Below are positions 36,480 to 48,100 of a stretch of DNA of 60,000 bases, in pieces. The DNA is from Branchiostoma floridae. Taxonomy: Eukaryota > Chordata > Leptocardii > Amphioxiformes > Branchiostomatidae. A program made the translations under genes and the position numbers. How positions within the stretch are numbered: the first letter of the stretch is position 1; every line of letters begins with the position of its first letter. The stretch is taken from assembly GCF_000003815.2 (NCBI RefSeq), contig NC_049982.1, positions 9,244,717 to 9,304,716 on the forward strand, given 5' to 3'. The notes beneath the pieces were generated by a model, which worked only from the letters and a program-made list of their open reading frames with translations, had not been told where the DNA came from and searched no databases.

Positions 36480-36960
36480 CTGGGGAATCGGTATAGAAGA
36501 TTGAAGATTGTGTTGGTGAGTTGGCCGGGTGATGTCAGTGGTCCTCGGGTGTCAGATCTGGTCTGGACAACCTAACTTTCTACCAGGACTTTATCCAAAA
36601 CGACGGAGAGGTTTGTGTACATGACGATGACCAATAGTATGAAAGCTCACATCCACGCCCCGTGTTAAAAATAGAGGTATCTATAGCAGCATGATGAGTG
36701 ACGTCTCCGCCTGAAGACGTGGCAACGTGTTAACGTCAGCCTAACCTAAGCGTCACGTGAACATGGCCGCTGCACAGGTATGTTTACTCAAAGTTTATCA
36801 CTGACAAAATCAGCCACGTACCTCGATATATTGATTTTAATATAGCTGTCTAGTGTGTACTTATTGGAAAGTTCCCCACGTACAATGACTGTCAATCAAA
36901 TGCCCTTTCATTAATTTTGCATATCTTACACGGAGTTTGAGGAAACATTGTTTTTCTTGA
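36480..36960. repeat. Intergenic block shared with 54904-55345 and partly 39335-39560
   Basis: Shared words: gtcctcgggtgtcagatctg, ggactttatcc, aatagaggtatctat and gacgtc. A short ATG-GCCGCTGCACAG|GTATGT on the plus strand (36762-36782) is kept as ATG-GGCGCTGCACAG|GTGTGT in copy B and could be a tiny first exon, but nothing follows it that I can recognise. Confidence 0.55.
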
Positions 36961-37962
36961 CTTTCGCACAGATAATATGATGCCCTGGACATCTCAAATT
37001 GTAAAATATGTCACTGCAAAATAACACCTTTCTTGAACATTGGTGAAAATCACTTGGTATGACGTATTTCTGACATGTAAACATAACCTAAGTCTCCATT
37101 CATGGCTTCTCCAAACCACCTCACTTCGCATGCCGCTTGTCAATGGTGGCAATCCCATTACAGTAACTTGAGTAACTGATGCTGTAAAATCTGTTACCTC
37201 CTTATACTGCTCAGACAATTTACAAAGATCTTAGGGTCATTGACTCGACAACAACAGGACATCTCTTCTGTAACTGCAATCTGACAGTCTGGAAAGTTGT
37301 TTTTGTCTCAAACATACAGACGGATGCACTGTTTTGAGTGTACCAAGAATAGCGAAATGTGCTTGTTTATGAGTCTCTTTGATATTTTGCATGAACTCCA
37401 CTCCGGTGACTTCAAAACAAGACTTATTATGGAAGACAGATTTCCAGCAGGAGAAAGGCAGAAAATATAAACATGAACACGTCTGTCTGAAAGATTTTAT
37501 TACACTGTGATATTGCCCCGATCGATAGTTGGCAAAACTTGTGTAAGTACACCACACAACGATGTCGATGCGTCCATTTTAGTGGTGTAATAAACCTCTC
37601 ATATGGCTAGAATTAAACACTACATCAAACAGGAATCGCATCCACACTGCAGGTGTTACAGATTATAACGTTCACTATAACTCTACCTCAACCCCTCTAC
37701 GACATTAAGACTACCAGTGTTACGTATACCACTGCAGATTCATTGATTTTCAGCTGGGGTAGGATATAACTTCGTCAGGAAAGTATAATTTCGAATTTGT
37801 TTCGATTGTTCACGGTCTAAGCAATACTGTAGCAAAGAAAAACGGTTTTATTACTTAGCTGTGGAAATACACCACCAAAAACGAGAAAATTAACCACCGT
37901 AAACTTTTCAAGATTAACACTTGGTGTCACTGGGCTACGGTAGTACCACGATCTTATACCCC
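36961..37962. repeat. Duplicated intergenic blocks
   Basis: 37240-37440 matches 56635-56790. A second block (37680-37960; caccaaaaacgagaaaatta, cgtaaacttttcaagattaa) recurs at 38540-38670, 40110-40400 and 57235-57560. No coding signal. Confidence 0.6.
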
Positions 37963-38202
37963 CTTTCCACTAGGACGGCGCTCTAACCGCACTCTCTCTG
38001 TGACCTAAACTTTGACAGACCGCTCAAGGAATTCTGTAGAAAAATATTGAATATTTTTACATTTTGTGTGTTTTGTTGTCTCCTCAGTCACGCTTTTACG
38101 TTTTGTATGATATACCCAGTGTGAAAGCGAAGGTTACACATATCCCACTCAGGTCGCAGTGAGAGCGCAGCGCGATCGCCGTCTAGTGGAATGGGGGCCT
38201 AT
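37963..38202. mobile_element. MITE with ccactagacggcg terminal inverted repeats
   Basis: The left end reads ccccctttccactaggacgg and the right end, inverted, ccccattccactagacggcg; subterminal gtgacct / aggtcgcagtgagagcgc words also pair. About 240 bases, no ORF. A related right half is at 31690-31862. Confidence 0.65.
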
Positions 38203-40689
38203 CGTTAAGGTGGGGTCACACATGCGTATATATTCAAGTCCGTTTTGAGGTGCGTATGAAGCTCTTAGTCTCTGCCAGGCTCCACAGGTCACGGGGAAAA
38301 TAGTACAAATTGGACAAATATAGATACACAACATGCCAGATGATTTAGCTAACCGAGAAGTATGGTTAGCGACCCAGCTAACTCGTCTGACATGTTACCT
38401 GTTTACGTTTGGCCAATTTCTATTATTTTTCCAACGACCTGTGGGGCCTGGTGGAGGCAAATACTCCCATGCGCGCGTTATACGGATATACTTAAATATA
38501 TACGCATGTCTGACCCTACCTTTATATAGCAGTATGTAGAACGTTTACTGCTGTAGATTCAGCTGGGGGAGGATATAACGTTTCGTTAGGAAAGGATATT
38601 TTCGCGTTGTTTTAAGTTCACGGTCTAAGCAGTGCGGTAGTACCATAATCTTACAACATCGTTATATAGTGGTATGTACAAGGATATCCCTCCCATCCTA
38701 AGGGGACCCATTGTTATCCTTGTCCGGAACACCACACCAATTTATAACAGTAACAAGGAATGCACACTGGATGAAGAATTTCAAGGTAGATGATCTATAA
38801 CACGAAAAATGCAATTTGATACAGGCGACGTCATGTTTTTTAATTCAGATATCTGCCAGTGTAATACTTTTTAAGAAAAAGACAGCGAGACAAGTAGATT
38901 TGCAAACACGTTCTATACGTATTTGTACTGTATTTGATGCTGCTTCGCTGCTCTACGACTAAATAACAATAAAAAAATTCACTGTGGAACAGGAGGCTTA
39001 CATTGATATGCTGTGAGAACAGGTACAAAACTTGAGTTTTCACGTAAACACACATCTTAGCCACTGCATGTTCTGTTACCATCTACTTTGTTTTCGGATT
39101 CAACATCAACTCGAGTGTGTCGTGGGGAAGAACAAAGAGTACCCACAGTGACTATATGCACAAATCGCTTCAGTTCATCGGAGTTCATGTACATGTATAT
39201 GCCTCGACATACACAGACGGTACGTACTGTTATTGATCGTGATTACCATAACGGCATAAGGCGAGCAGGTACGTAAAGTGTACACTGCAAAACTGGGGAT
39301 ATGCACAAAGTAACGTGCTAAAATGAAGTCATGTAGTTTTAGTGTTCCTCGGGTCTCAGATCTGGACAATCTCACTTTCTGCTACAATTTTATCCAAAGC
39401 GGGGTAGGGGTTTATGTACATGGCGCTTATCAATAGCATTAAAGCTCTCATCCACGTCAATGTTTAAGAATAGAGGTATCCATGGCAACCCCAGACGCCG
39501 TCTACCGCAGACGAACAGACACGGTGACGTCGGCTGCACTGTAAGCGGATATGAACACTGCGCAGAAGCCTCAGCCTCCAAAAAAAACAGGTAAACCGGC
39601 CTCTCCTTACCAACCTCTCCGGGGAAGATCACCGTTATGTGAATGGCTCATCTTTTAAAAGGTTTTACCGCCATGTATAGCTCGGATAGTTTACCGAATC
39701 TTTAAAGCCATCAACTTGAGTCTCATACAGACAAAAGCAATGTTTTCATGTACCAAGAATAGTGAAGTGTGTTTGTGTTTTGACATCATTTGATATTTTT
39801 ATGAACTCCGCTCTGGCGATTTCAAAGCATGTTTGTTATTGTAGTAATAGTACAGACGTATAAAATGTCAACATTAACGTGTCTGTCTGAAAGCTTTTAT
39901 CATACCAAAAACAGTGTGCTGATCGATATTCGGCGATGCTTGTGTGAGCACACCGCACAAAGACATCGATGAGTTAATTTTCTTGGTGGACTAGAACTTC
40001 CAACCTCACTCATATGTCTAGAAAACACCACATCCAACATGCATTTATGATCAAATTCACGCTGCAGCCAGTGTTACAGATTACAACGATCACAACTATA
40101 CCTCCGCCTCTCTACGGCATTAAGACTACCAGTGTTACGTATACTACTGTAGATTCATTTATTTTTTACCGGCACCCGGGGATGTAATTTTTCGTTAGCA
40201 ATAAGAAATGATATTTTGTCGCTATGTTTACGGTCGAAGCAATACTGTAGCATAGTAAAACCTAGTCAACGATTGTATTACTTAGCTGTGGAAATGCATC
40301 GCCAAAAATAAAGGAGAAAATAAACCACCGCGAACGTTTCAAGATTAACAGTTGTCGTCATACAGGTGGTGTCATAGGGTTTCTTAAATTCAGATGTCTG
40401 CCAGTGTAAGTCGCAATACTTTTTATGAAAAAAAGAGAGCAAGACAGGTAGATTAAGAAACAGTTGTAAGAACAATTACAAAACTTAAGTTCTCACGTAA
40501 AACACATCTTAGCTACTGCGTGTTCTGTTATCATCTACTTTGTTTTCTGATTCAACGTCAACTCGAGTGTGTCTTGGGGAAGGACCAAGAGTACCCACCA
40601 TGACAATATGCACAAAACGGTTCATTTCATCGAAATTAGGAATAATCATGTAATTACCATGCTTCGATAACAAGCAGGTGCACAATGCA
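38203..40689. other. Intergenic region between gene A block and membrane-protein copy 2
   Basis: Mostly duplicated non-coding blocks: 39060-39310 matches 40495-40720 and 58925-59190 (words tttgttttc.gattcaac and ctcgagtgtgt); 39650-39790 matches 56806-56930; 40110-40400 is the caccgcgaac block. At 39310 the membrane-protein 3' flank is cut and joined to the block of 36540. No gene is seen. Confidence 0.55.
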
Positions 40690-40739
40690 TACACTACAGT
40701 ACTGGGAATATGAACAAAGTTTGACGTGCTGAAATGAAG

Positions 40740-41017
40740 TCATGTAGTTTTGGTGTACATCGCCAGGGGAACCATCTCTTTCTGAGACTGGACCAACCCT
40801 TTCTGGTGTGGGAGGGCCACTACTGTGAAGTCCTTGATTTGTGTGAAGGCCTTGGCGAGGCGCACGACTAAAAGGACACCCGTCACCAACAGTAGAACAC
40901 GTACGTGCCATGTGCAAAGTGACACCTTCAGGAACACTTGGCAGTGTCCAGGCCATGAACATGATGACAGGGGCGTGCACGTGTGTTGTGACGGCGACTC
41001 GACACAGCTCACGGCAC
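40740..41017 (-). pseudogene. Multi-pass membrane protein, copy 2, last exon (frameshifted)
   Basis: Joins exon 1 in phase and reads CRELCRVAVTTHVHAPVIM, FMAWTLPSVPEGVTLHMA, then a 4-base insertion (acgt doubled near 40903) moves the frame; VLLLVTGVLLVVRLAKAFTQ to AMYTKTT continues in the shifted frame to TGA at 40742-40740. Copy 1 has no such insertion. The break would remove the last hydrophobic segment and the tail unless it is a sequencing error. Confidence 0.65.
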
Positions 41018-41258
41018 CTGATGAAAAATCAGTGAAATTGATATTTTTTATGACCAGAAATTATCATCAATTTTCTTGAGCTCCTGTTGTAAAAATAGCG
41101 CTTTTCCTCCTTCTCATATTGCATAGTATATAGAGAGGGGGGAGATCGAGGAAAACGGTAGGAATAAGATTGTTGAAAGGTAAACAAATTTGATCTATCT
41201 CCTTACCCTGATATTATATATATCTGGAAAACACAACAGAACGAAAACAACTCCTTAC

Positions 41259-41785
41259 CTTATGTTTTCGTCATAAGTCCATATCACGTTATGGCTGATG
41301 GTGCCGAAGAGCATCATGGTCCAAAGTCCATCAGAACTCACATCCCGAAGTTTCTCCAGCATCACGGCGAGTTGTACCATCGTCTCCATGGCAACCCAAC
41401 CAACAGTGAACGACAAACAGTTTTGAACAACAAGGTGTGCAAACAACCTCTCCCCAACTGGTATGTCGGCGTGAAACTTGTCAGTCATCATTTGAGAGAC
41501 CACCAGACTTATCAACGATAACAAAAGTTCAAGAACTTTTGACACGGTGGCTTTGACGAACCACATGTCCATTCCGAAGTGGACTCCACTGACGTACAGC
41601 AAAAGCTCAAGAATTAGCGTCACTATGAAGGTAAGAGGAATGGCCCACTGTACGTGCTTGTATTTCTCGTCTGAAACAGCACGTCTGAGGACGTTAAATC
41701 CGTACACCATGAAAACGATTCTCCAGCTTTGGATGACGAAACTAGTGATGAGGGGTTTCAGTATCCAGACGGGAAGCGACATCAT
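41259..41785 (-). CDS. Multi-pass membrane protein, copy 2, first exon
   Basis: From ATG at 41785 (in-frame TAG 9 nt upstream) the frame is open for 175 codons to an AAG|GTAAGG donor. Hydrophobic segments: FVIQSWRIVFMVYGF; WAIPLTFIVTLILELLLYV; VSKVLELLLSLISLVV; LVVQNCLSFTVGWVAME; MMLFGTISHNVIWTY. With exon 2 the product would be about 265 residues with roughly six membrane spans. I do not recognise the family; it lacks obvious GPCR or channel signature motifs. It sits between two lectin genes on the same strand. Confidence 0.72.
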
Positions 41786-42117
41786 TGTCCGAGGCTATGT
41801 TTGAGGTGAAACAATGAAACATAAATTAACCTTAACGTGGGCATGGCGTATGTGTATGCTGATATAAAGCTATATATGGTGCTCTTGATAGATGATTGCC
41901 ATAATCTGCGCACTTGTGTGGCATAACACGAATTGGACAGCATGCGAAATAGACCAGTGGATAATTGGTCATCGGAGTAAGCCCATCAAAGAAGGTTCAC
42001 CGAAAATGTCCATTGTCGTACATTCACGTGAGAAGTTCAATACTCTGGCCATGTGTGTGACAATAATCGTGATGCAAACCTAGATGATTATGTTAGCAAT
42101 CGTCTGATAGCTGGACA

Positions 42118-42142
42118 TGACGTCATCAATCAAGATGGCGGC
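42118..42142 (+). promoter_or_regulatory. CRE-like TGACGTCA plus YY1-like AAGATGGCGGC, copy 2
   Basis: Same two sites and spacing as 6852-6876, about 335 bases upstream of the copy 2 ATG. The sequence around them has diverged more than the sites. Confidence 0.45.
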
Positions 42143-43119
42143 CAGATTACATTCATGAAGACTACGTAAACATACCTGGTGTAACTATACGTGAACAATA
42201 TGTGTCTTTCTTCCAACGGCAGTACTAGTACTAGGAGAAAAGAAATCACAATACAGAACGAGCACCTCATATAACAACACTTTTTACTTTTATATTCAAC
42301 AGATCAACTTCCTAAACTCCTTCCTATAACGTTATATCACAGACTCTAGTTGTTTCTGCGTGACAGACGGCTGAATCACTAAACGGCCAAATCATGCCCT
42401 ACATACTTGCTACAGTGCGGTCATTATCATATAGCTACCAGGACAAAAAGTTGTACCGTCAGAGAGAGCTGTAATGCCAATGCTTCGATAGTTGGCGATG
42501 GAAGACAATGGAAGACAGTTGGCCCAATCGATGTAAACAAAACACGTCCCAATCCTGCACAAAGTGGTTGGACAACCTTTTTATTTACATGTAAGAGGTC
42601 TGTACCATCAATACCAGGAGGGGGAGGGGTGTATTGTTTCTATTCCAACCTTGCTACGTGTCAAAACTGCACGTTACTCGGTTCTCCATCCCGTCTGCCC
42701 TGTCAATAAATAATAATCAGGATGAAATGGACTTGTATGTTAAAAGACCTTTATCAAATAGCACACAAGAATGACATGCGATATTCCATCTATATCTACA
42801 TTTTTATTGAAGATAGAAGCAAGTTCCCCAAAAGCAGCAGGCTGCGGCGCACAAATCTATAATCGTTAAAATAGACCATCACCAACATCATAAGTAATTT
42901 CCGGTGCTATAGATAACAATAGTTTCATTTTATAGTTTAATGTATATTTATGTAAAAATGTTACGTATTCCATAAATCTATACTTCCATTCTATGCCTTT
43001 TTCGTAAGGCGATGATGCATTCTTTCTCTAAAATGTTAGATGTATTATGATTAAGTAGTCCGGCGTATATAGTTTTTAATCATTTAAGGCATATAAATGA
43101 CATGACTACTGTAGTGTTT

Positions 43120-43290
43120 GACAAGGCTCCAGTCAAAGCTCCAGTCATTTCCTTGACAAATTTAAAGCTTAAAGACAAGAGATGTTCAGTCAAAAATTTA
43201 GGTAAGTCCATTTTTATGTGTTATAATATTCAACTCGTTCCAGAATGACTTCTACCGACACATATGAACTTCCGAGCTAAATTATTGGGT
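43120..43290 (+). mobile_element. Penelope-like 3' tail remnant
   Basis: Non-coding. Shares ccttgacaa, gttcagtcaaaaattt and ccagaatgacttctacc with the 3' flank of the fragment at 19430-19740. Confidence 0.5.
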
Positions 43291-43433
43291 ACTAGATAAA
43301 TAGCACATTATTTATTTCGATCTGTATGATATGTTAATGATTTTAAAGTACAATTTGAAGCTAGGGTGATTCTTCTTTTTCACTCGCTACTTGTACGTCT
43401 TGAGTAACATTGCATTTGCGTTGGTATTGACTA

Positions 43434-43550
43434 ATAGCCTCCGTGGCGCGTTGATACACCCGATCCCTTGACTCAGTCTCAGATGTTAAGCAACGTGCAG
43501 TCAGTACTTGGATGGGGGGCCACCAATGAAGACTGAATGCCGTAGCCGGG
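43434..43550 (+). ncRNA. 5S rRNA-related sequence (pseudogene or 5S-derived SINE)
   Basis: gatgttaagcaacgtgcagt and cagtacttggatgggggg match the internal promoter (A and C boxes) of 5S rRNA, followed by a gccgtagccgggt end. The 5' part (gcgttgatacacccgatccc) is recognisable but diverged. Mismatches in the middle make a functional 5S unlikely; a SINE3-type element is possible. Confidence 0.7.
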
Positions 43551-44238
43551 TCATACTAAAGAATCTCTAAAAATGGAACATACCTCTTTCTCTGCTAAGA
43601 GGAGGAGTATGGAAGCTAAACACACTACACCGCCTTGATGAAGTGCTTGCACCTATGTATTTCTCAGGGCTTTTAAGCGGGCCCAATGAATCTTCTGATC
43701 AAGGAGGTTAACCCCATTGTTCTGATGTATGGGCAACTTAAGCTTTAGTTGGTATAACTCACTATCCGAAATTCCCTATGATCTTTGTACCATAGACGAC
43801 ACCCTGAAATTAGATGTGTTTGGAAATTTTTGCATTTTAATGAGTTTATACTTTATCCAAAAAACAATTTCTCCCTATGTTGGCAAAACATTGGCCTTGA
43901 TGTCACACAATCCTCCTATTGGCACCCATACGCATGCGTAAATTTAAAGACGCGTCATAACAAAAGAACGGTGAGCTTTAGTCTTGAAAATTATTTCGCA
44001 GTATTTAGAGTATGTTTGTGGATATGTGTGTATCGATTTGTAACGATTAGCGATTTCTAGTAATCAGAATATTGATACTGATCTATTAAATAGTATTTGC
44101 ATAGCGACATCGTCCAGTTACAGGTCTACAGGGTGTTTCTGTCTCCAAGTTTAACAATGTTCGTTGATTTTTAATCGTATTCAAATAATGTTCCGGAATA
44201 GGCTTTCCATATAAACTGAGCTTGCTCATGATACACGA
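43551..44238. other. Intergenic, nothing recognised
   Basis: May hold the body of the 5S-derived element to about 43710. ORFs at 43729-44060 (+) show no domain. Confidence 0.4.
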
Positions 44239-44317
44239 TTGGTTGGTTGGTTGGTTGGTTGGTTGGTTGGTTGGTTGGTTGGTTGGTTGGTTGGTTGGTT
44301 GGTTGGTTGGTTGGTTG
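44239..44317. repeat. (TTGG)n microsatellite
   Basis: About 20 near-perfect TTGG units. Confidence 0.97.
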
Positions 44318-44878
44318 ACTTAAAAGCAACCTAAGCAATATCAGCCAGAGTCAGGGTTGTAGAACTTTAATTATCAAAGTCAATTTGGGAACTTTTCTAC
44401 GTAATAAAATGATGCAACTCTATTCCATACCAACATTCAAGAAGCAAAACGTCGACTTTTATAGTCTGCCATGTTTGAATTTTCCGAATACTCTCAGACT
44501 TCTCCCGACCCAATCCGACGAGTAGTCGCGTGATTTACTGTGAGCTTTCTGTGTGCGACCGGAGTTTACCGAACATTGCCGACGGAAAATGGTTACTGGC
44601 TGGATCAAGGCCTGATTTTTGTGGGTAACAAAAATATTTAGGGAATCCTAGCGCCGCTTGTTTCTGTGCCTACCGTTTAATGTATGAAATAATGATGTAA
44701 ATGTGGGAATAAAGTGCAGAAGATTTCATACAGATTGCCTTTTCCAGATTGTTTCCACTTTTAACGCTATAATATTGTTTAGGTTGCCTTTAATATGTAC
44801 TTCGTTCACAGGTTTGTCATGCCGGTCCTTAATAGGTCGAAAAATCCCTGAACACGGTAATTTCAAGCCAGATTCTAC

Positions 44879-45178
44879 CATTGACTTCTTCAATGCTTAT
44901 TATGACAATGGTTCGAGCGGCATTAGGGTCGTCGTCTGGAATTTCAATCCGGGCATTGGGGCGGCAAAGCACTGACGGTATGCGCTCTAGGGAAAATCCA
45001 CCGCCCAGGTCGGTGCGAGTGGGATAGGGGCAGTCGGCGTCCGGCCCATACGTGGCGTCGTCAAACTCAATGGTGGTGCGCGAGTTGGCATAATTCACCT
45101 CCAGGTCTGACAGGTATTGGTCGTAGAACTGTGGGATGTTCTCTCTGACGGTTGCCATAACGGAACTTTGCAGCTCAC
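44879..45178 (-). CDS. Gene B exon of unknown domain, part 2
   Basis: After a TTTTTTAG acceptor the frame reads GELQSSVMATVRENIPQFYD, QYLSDLEVNYANSRTTIEFD, then PDADCPYPTRTDLGGGFSLE, and RTIVIISIEEVNG. It may splice at G|GTAGAA (44878) in phase 1, or run on as RIWLEITVFRDFSTY to a TAA at 44831-44829. Two Cys could pair. Codon use is GC-rich compared with the AT-rich flanks, which supports a real exon. Confidence 0.7.
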
Positions 45179-48100
45179 CTAAAAAAGAAATTCAAAATTA
45201 CTCTCCAAGCAGAGGTTGAGTGTAATTTTTCCGACTACTACTACTACATGTATATCTACGCGACTCAACCTCTGCTTGGAGAATAATTCAAAATCACAAC
45301 CAGATCAAACAAAGCATCAAACTGTTGGTCAACACCAAAGAATTGATTATTATCAACAATATTCAAGGAAAATAAAAAGAGCAATTAATGGTAGTATGTA
45401 AATCATTACCTCCATGAAATATTCATGGAGGTTATAGTTTCACTAGCGTCTGTGTGTGTGTCTGTGTGTGTGTCAACAAGATAACTTAAGAACGGCTGTG
45501 TGGATTGGTTTCATACTTGTTGTGTTGCTGGGGTGTGGCAAAAGCTGAAAATGATAAGATTTTGAGCCCCTGTGGTATTCCCTTGGTACTGCAGCGTAAC
45601 TTCCGGTTTTGCTATCTTGTCTTCTAAACAAGCTATGGTCACGATTTTTGGTCTTAGATAGTTCATGTGCTCAGAAAGAAGTGACATATGTTTGGGCACC
45701 CTAGAAACTAGTTTTGGGATGGCAGAGACATTTTTGTCAAAAACTTCTGAAGGGGATAACTCAAGAAAGGAACATCGGATTTTCATGATGTTTGGTATGG
45801 GGGTACCTTAGACAATGTTGTACAAAATGAAATGCAAAATTAACAGTACATTTGCATAGTTAATGAGAATATTCTATCATAGCAGTTTTTCAATGTATCT
45901 CTTGTCTCGGACATGATATGGTAGATAGGTTTCAGCGTTATAACAAAGTGGGCCAAGTTTCAGCCCCTAACATTTAATTTTGGAACTTCAGGGGCGTATT
46001 TGTGAAGAAATTCCTAAGAGGATATCAATCAAATATAAATTTTACCATTCACTGACTAAAAGCTCTTCCAAAATTTGTTCATTCCTTCAAAACATCTCGA
46101 TATTGCTTGAACAAAGAGCGTCATCACTGATACTGACAATTACAAACACACCTGGTAACCCAACATTCGGGTCAAAGTTACTGGTTTCGGGCAGGAACAG
46201 TGCTGTGGTGACGCCTGGACTCCGTGGGTCGGTGTAGGTTAGAGCCCAGCGCTCAGGTTGGACGGTGATGCTGTCCGTATTGGGCAGGTCAGCGAGTGGG
46301 GTGCCGTCATACTCTGCGTACGCGCTCACGTCGTCGAGGAAGGTGTCCATCCCAATCTCTTCAGCCACGGCATCGTCCAGGATAACATCCGAATTGGCCC
46401 ACGCCGTTATTACGGCCTCGTAATCGAATTCTAAAAGAATAAGATAAAGCACGATCAAGTAATCAACTATTGCGGGTAAAACATAAGGACATATCATTAT
46501 GATACTATATGAATAAATTATGTTAGCCCTTATTGTTATGTTAACTAGGATGTTAAGCTTTATCCTATACCTCTATTTTGTACCTTATGTAATGGCTGTT
46601 GCCATACTTTGTTCCATGTACAATTGTCGTGTAATAAAAATCTTCTTCATATAAAGTTTGTAATCTATATACCCATTTAAATCATTAGTTCAGTGCCCCG
46701 TTGCTTATTTGCGAGAAGGCACATTCAGGGATTGGCTGTCTTTTGCTGGTGTTAGTCGCCTGCCTCCCCACAGTATTTAGTAATACTCAATTCCACGGGT
46801 CATGATTTTCAATTTTTAACACAATGATGAGTATACGTAACATGCAAGTCAAACGCAGACTAGTAAAGGTAGCATTTTCCTGCATGTGGAATTAAAAGTA
46901 TTTGAAAATGAAATGATCTTTACTAATAGAAAGACTACTAATAGCAGAAAGAAGAAGGGGTTGTTGAAGACATTTCTAGACAAAAAGAGATCATTTTATA
47001 CACTATGGTTTACCAAATGATACGAAATAGTGATGTNNNNNNNNNNNNNNNNNNNNNNNNNNNNNNNNNNNNNNNNNNNNNNNNNNNNNNNNNNNNNNNN
47101 NNNNNNNNNNNNNNNNNNNNNNNNNNNNNNNNNNNNNNNNNNNNNNNNNNNNNNNNNNNNNNNNNNNNNNNNNNNNNNNNNNNNNNNNNNNNNNNNNNNN
47201 NNNNNNNNNNNNNNNNNNNNNNNNNNNNNNNNNNNNNNNNNNNNNNNNNNNNNNNNNNNNNNNNNNNNNNNNNNNNNNNNNNNNNNNNNNNNNNNNNNNN
47301 NNNNNNNNNNNNNNNNNNNNNNNNNNNNNNNNNNNNNNNNNNNNNNNNNNNNNNNNNNNNNNNNNNNNNNNNNNNNNNNNNNNNNNNNNNNNNNNNNNNN
47401 NNNNNNNNNNNNNNNNNNNNNNNNNNNNNNNNNNNNNNNNNNNNNNNNNNNNNNNNNNNNNNNNNNNNNNNNNNNNNNNNNNNNNNNNNNNNNNNNNNNN
47501 NNNNNNNNGAAGTCAAACGCAGACTAGTAAAGGTAGCATTTTCCTGCATGTGGAATTAAAAGTATTTGAAATGAAAATGATCTTTACTAATAGAAAGACC
47601 ATAGCTCACCAGAAGGAAGAGGGGTTGTTGGAGGACATTCTAGGACAAAAAGAGATCATTTTAATACACTATGGTTTACCAAAATGATACGAAATAGTGA
47701 TGTTACTAATAATGTATACATCAATATAATCCTACTCAAACTCAATAGTACATAGAGCGTAATCAGCAAGTGCCTTTCGCTTCAAAGTGTATAAAGGTAC
47801 TGCGCTGTCGTTATTTAGGATCAATTGTCGGTTAGTTCAGCTAATATATAGTGTTTTGCTGAAACAGCACGTTTGCGATCGGAATCTGCGGTGACTTGAC
47901 ACCCTTCTGTGAATGGGCACCCAAAAGGAAAGTTCACCCTGTAACGTTACACACAAGATCAACATTCATAACCAAACGTTATATCAGTTTGATGAACAAA
48001 CAAAATCAATGTTATAGTAAATTGGTGATAAACAAGACAAAATATGAATATTGAGGTTTCAAACTAGGTGTTTTCTGCACCTAAAGTATATTTGCAGTTC

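Larger units (their letters stand above)
40690..43105. repeat. Segmental duplication SD-2, copy 2 (membrane-protein block)
   Basis: Direct-orientation partner of 5430-7830. The best preserved copy of the membrane-protein exon 1. Confidence 0.85.

Noticed and set aside
47005-47559. ORFs made of X
   Set aside because: They are read through the N gap.
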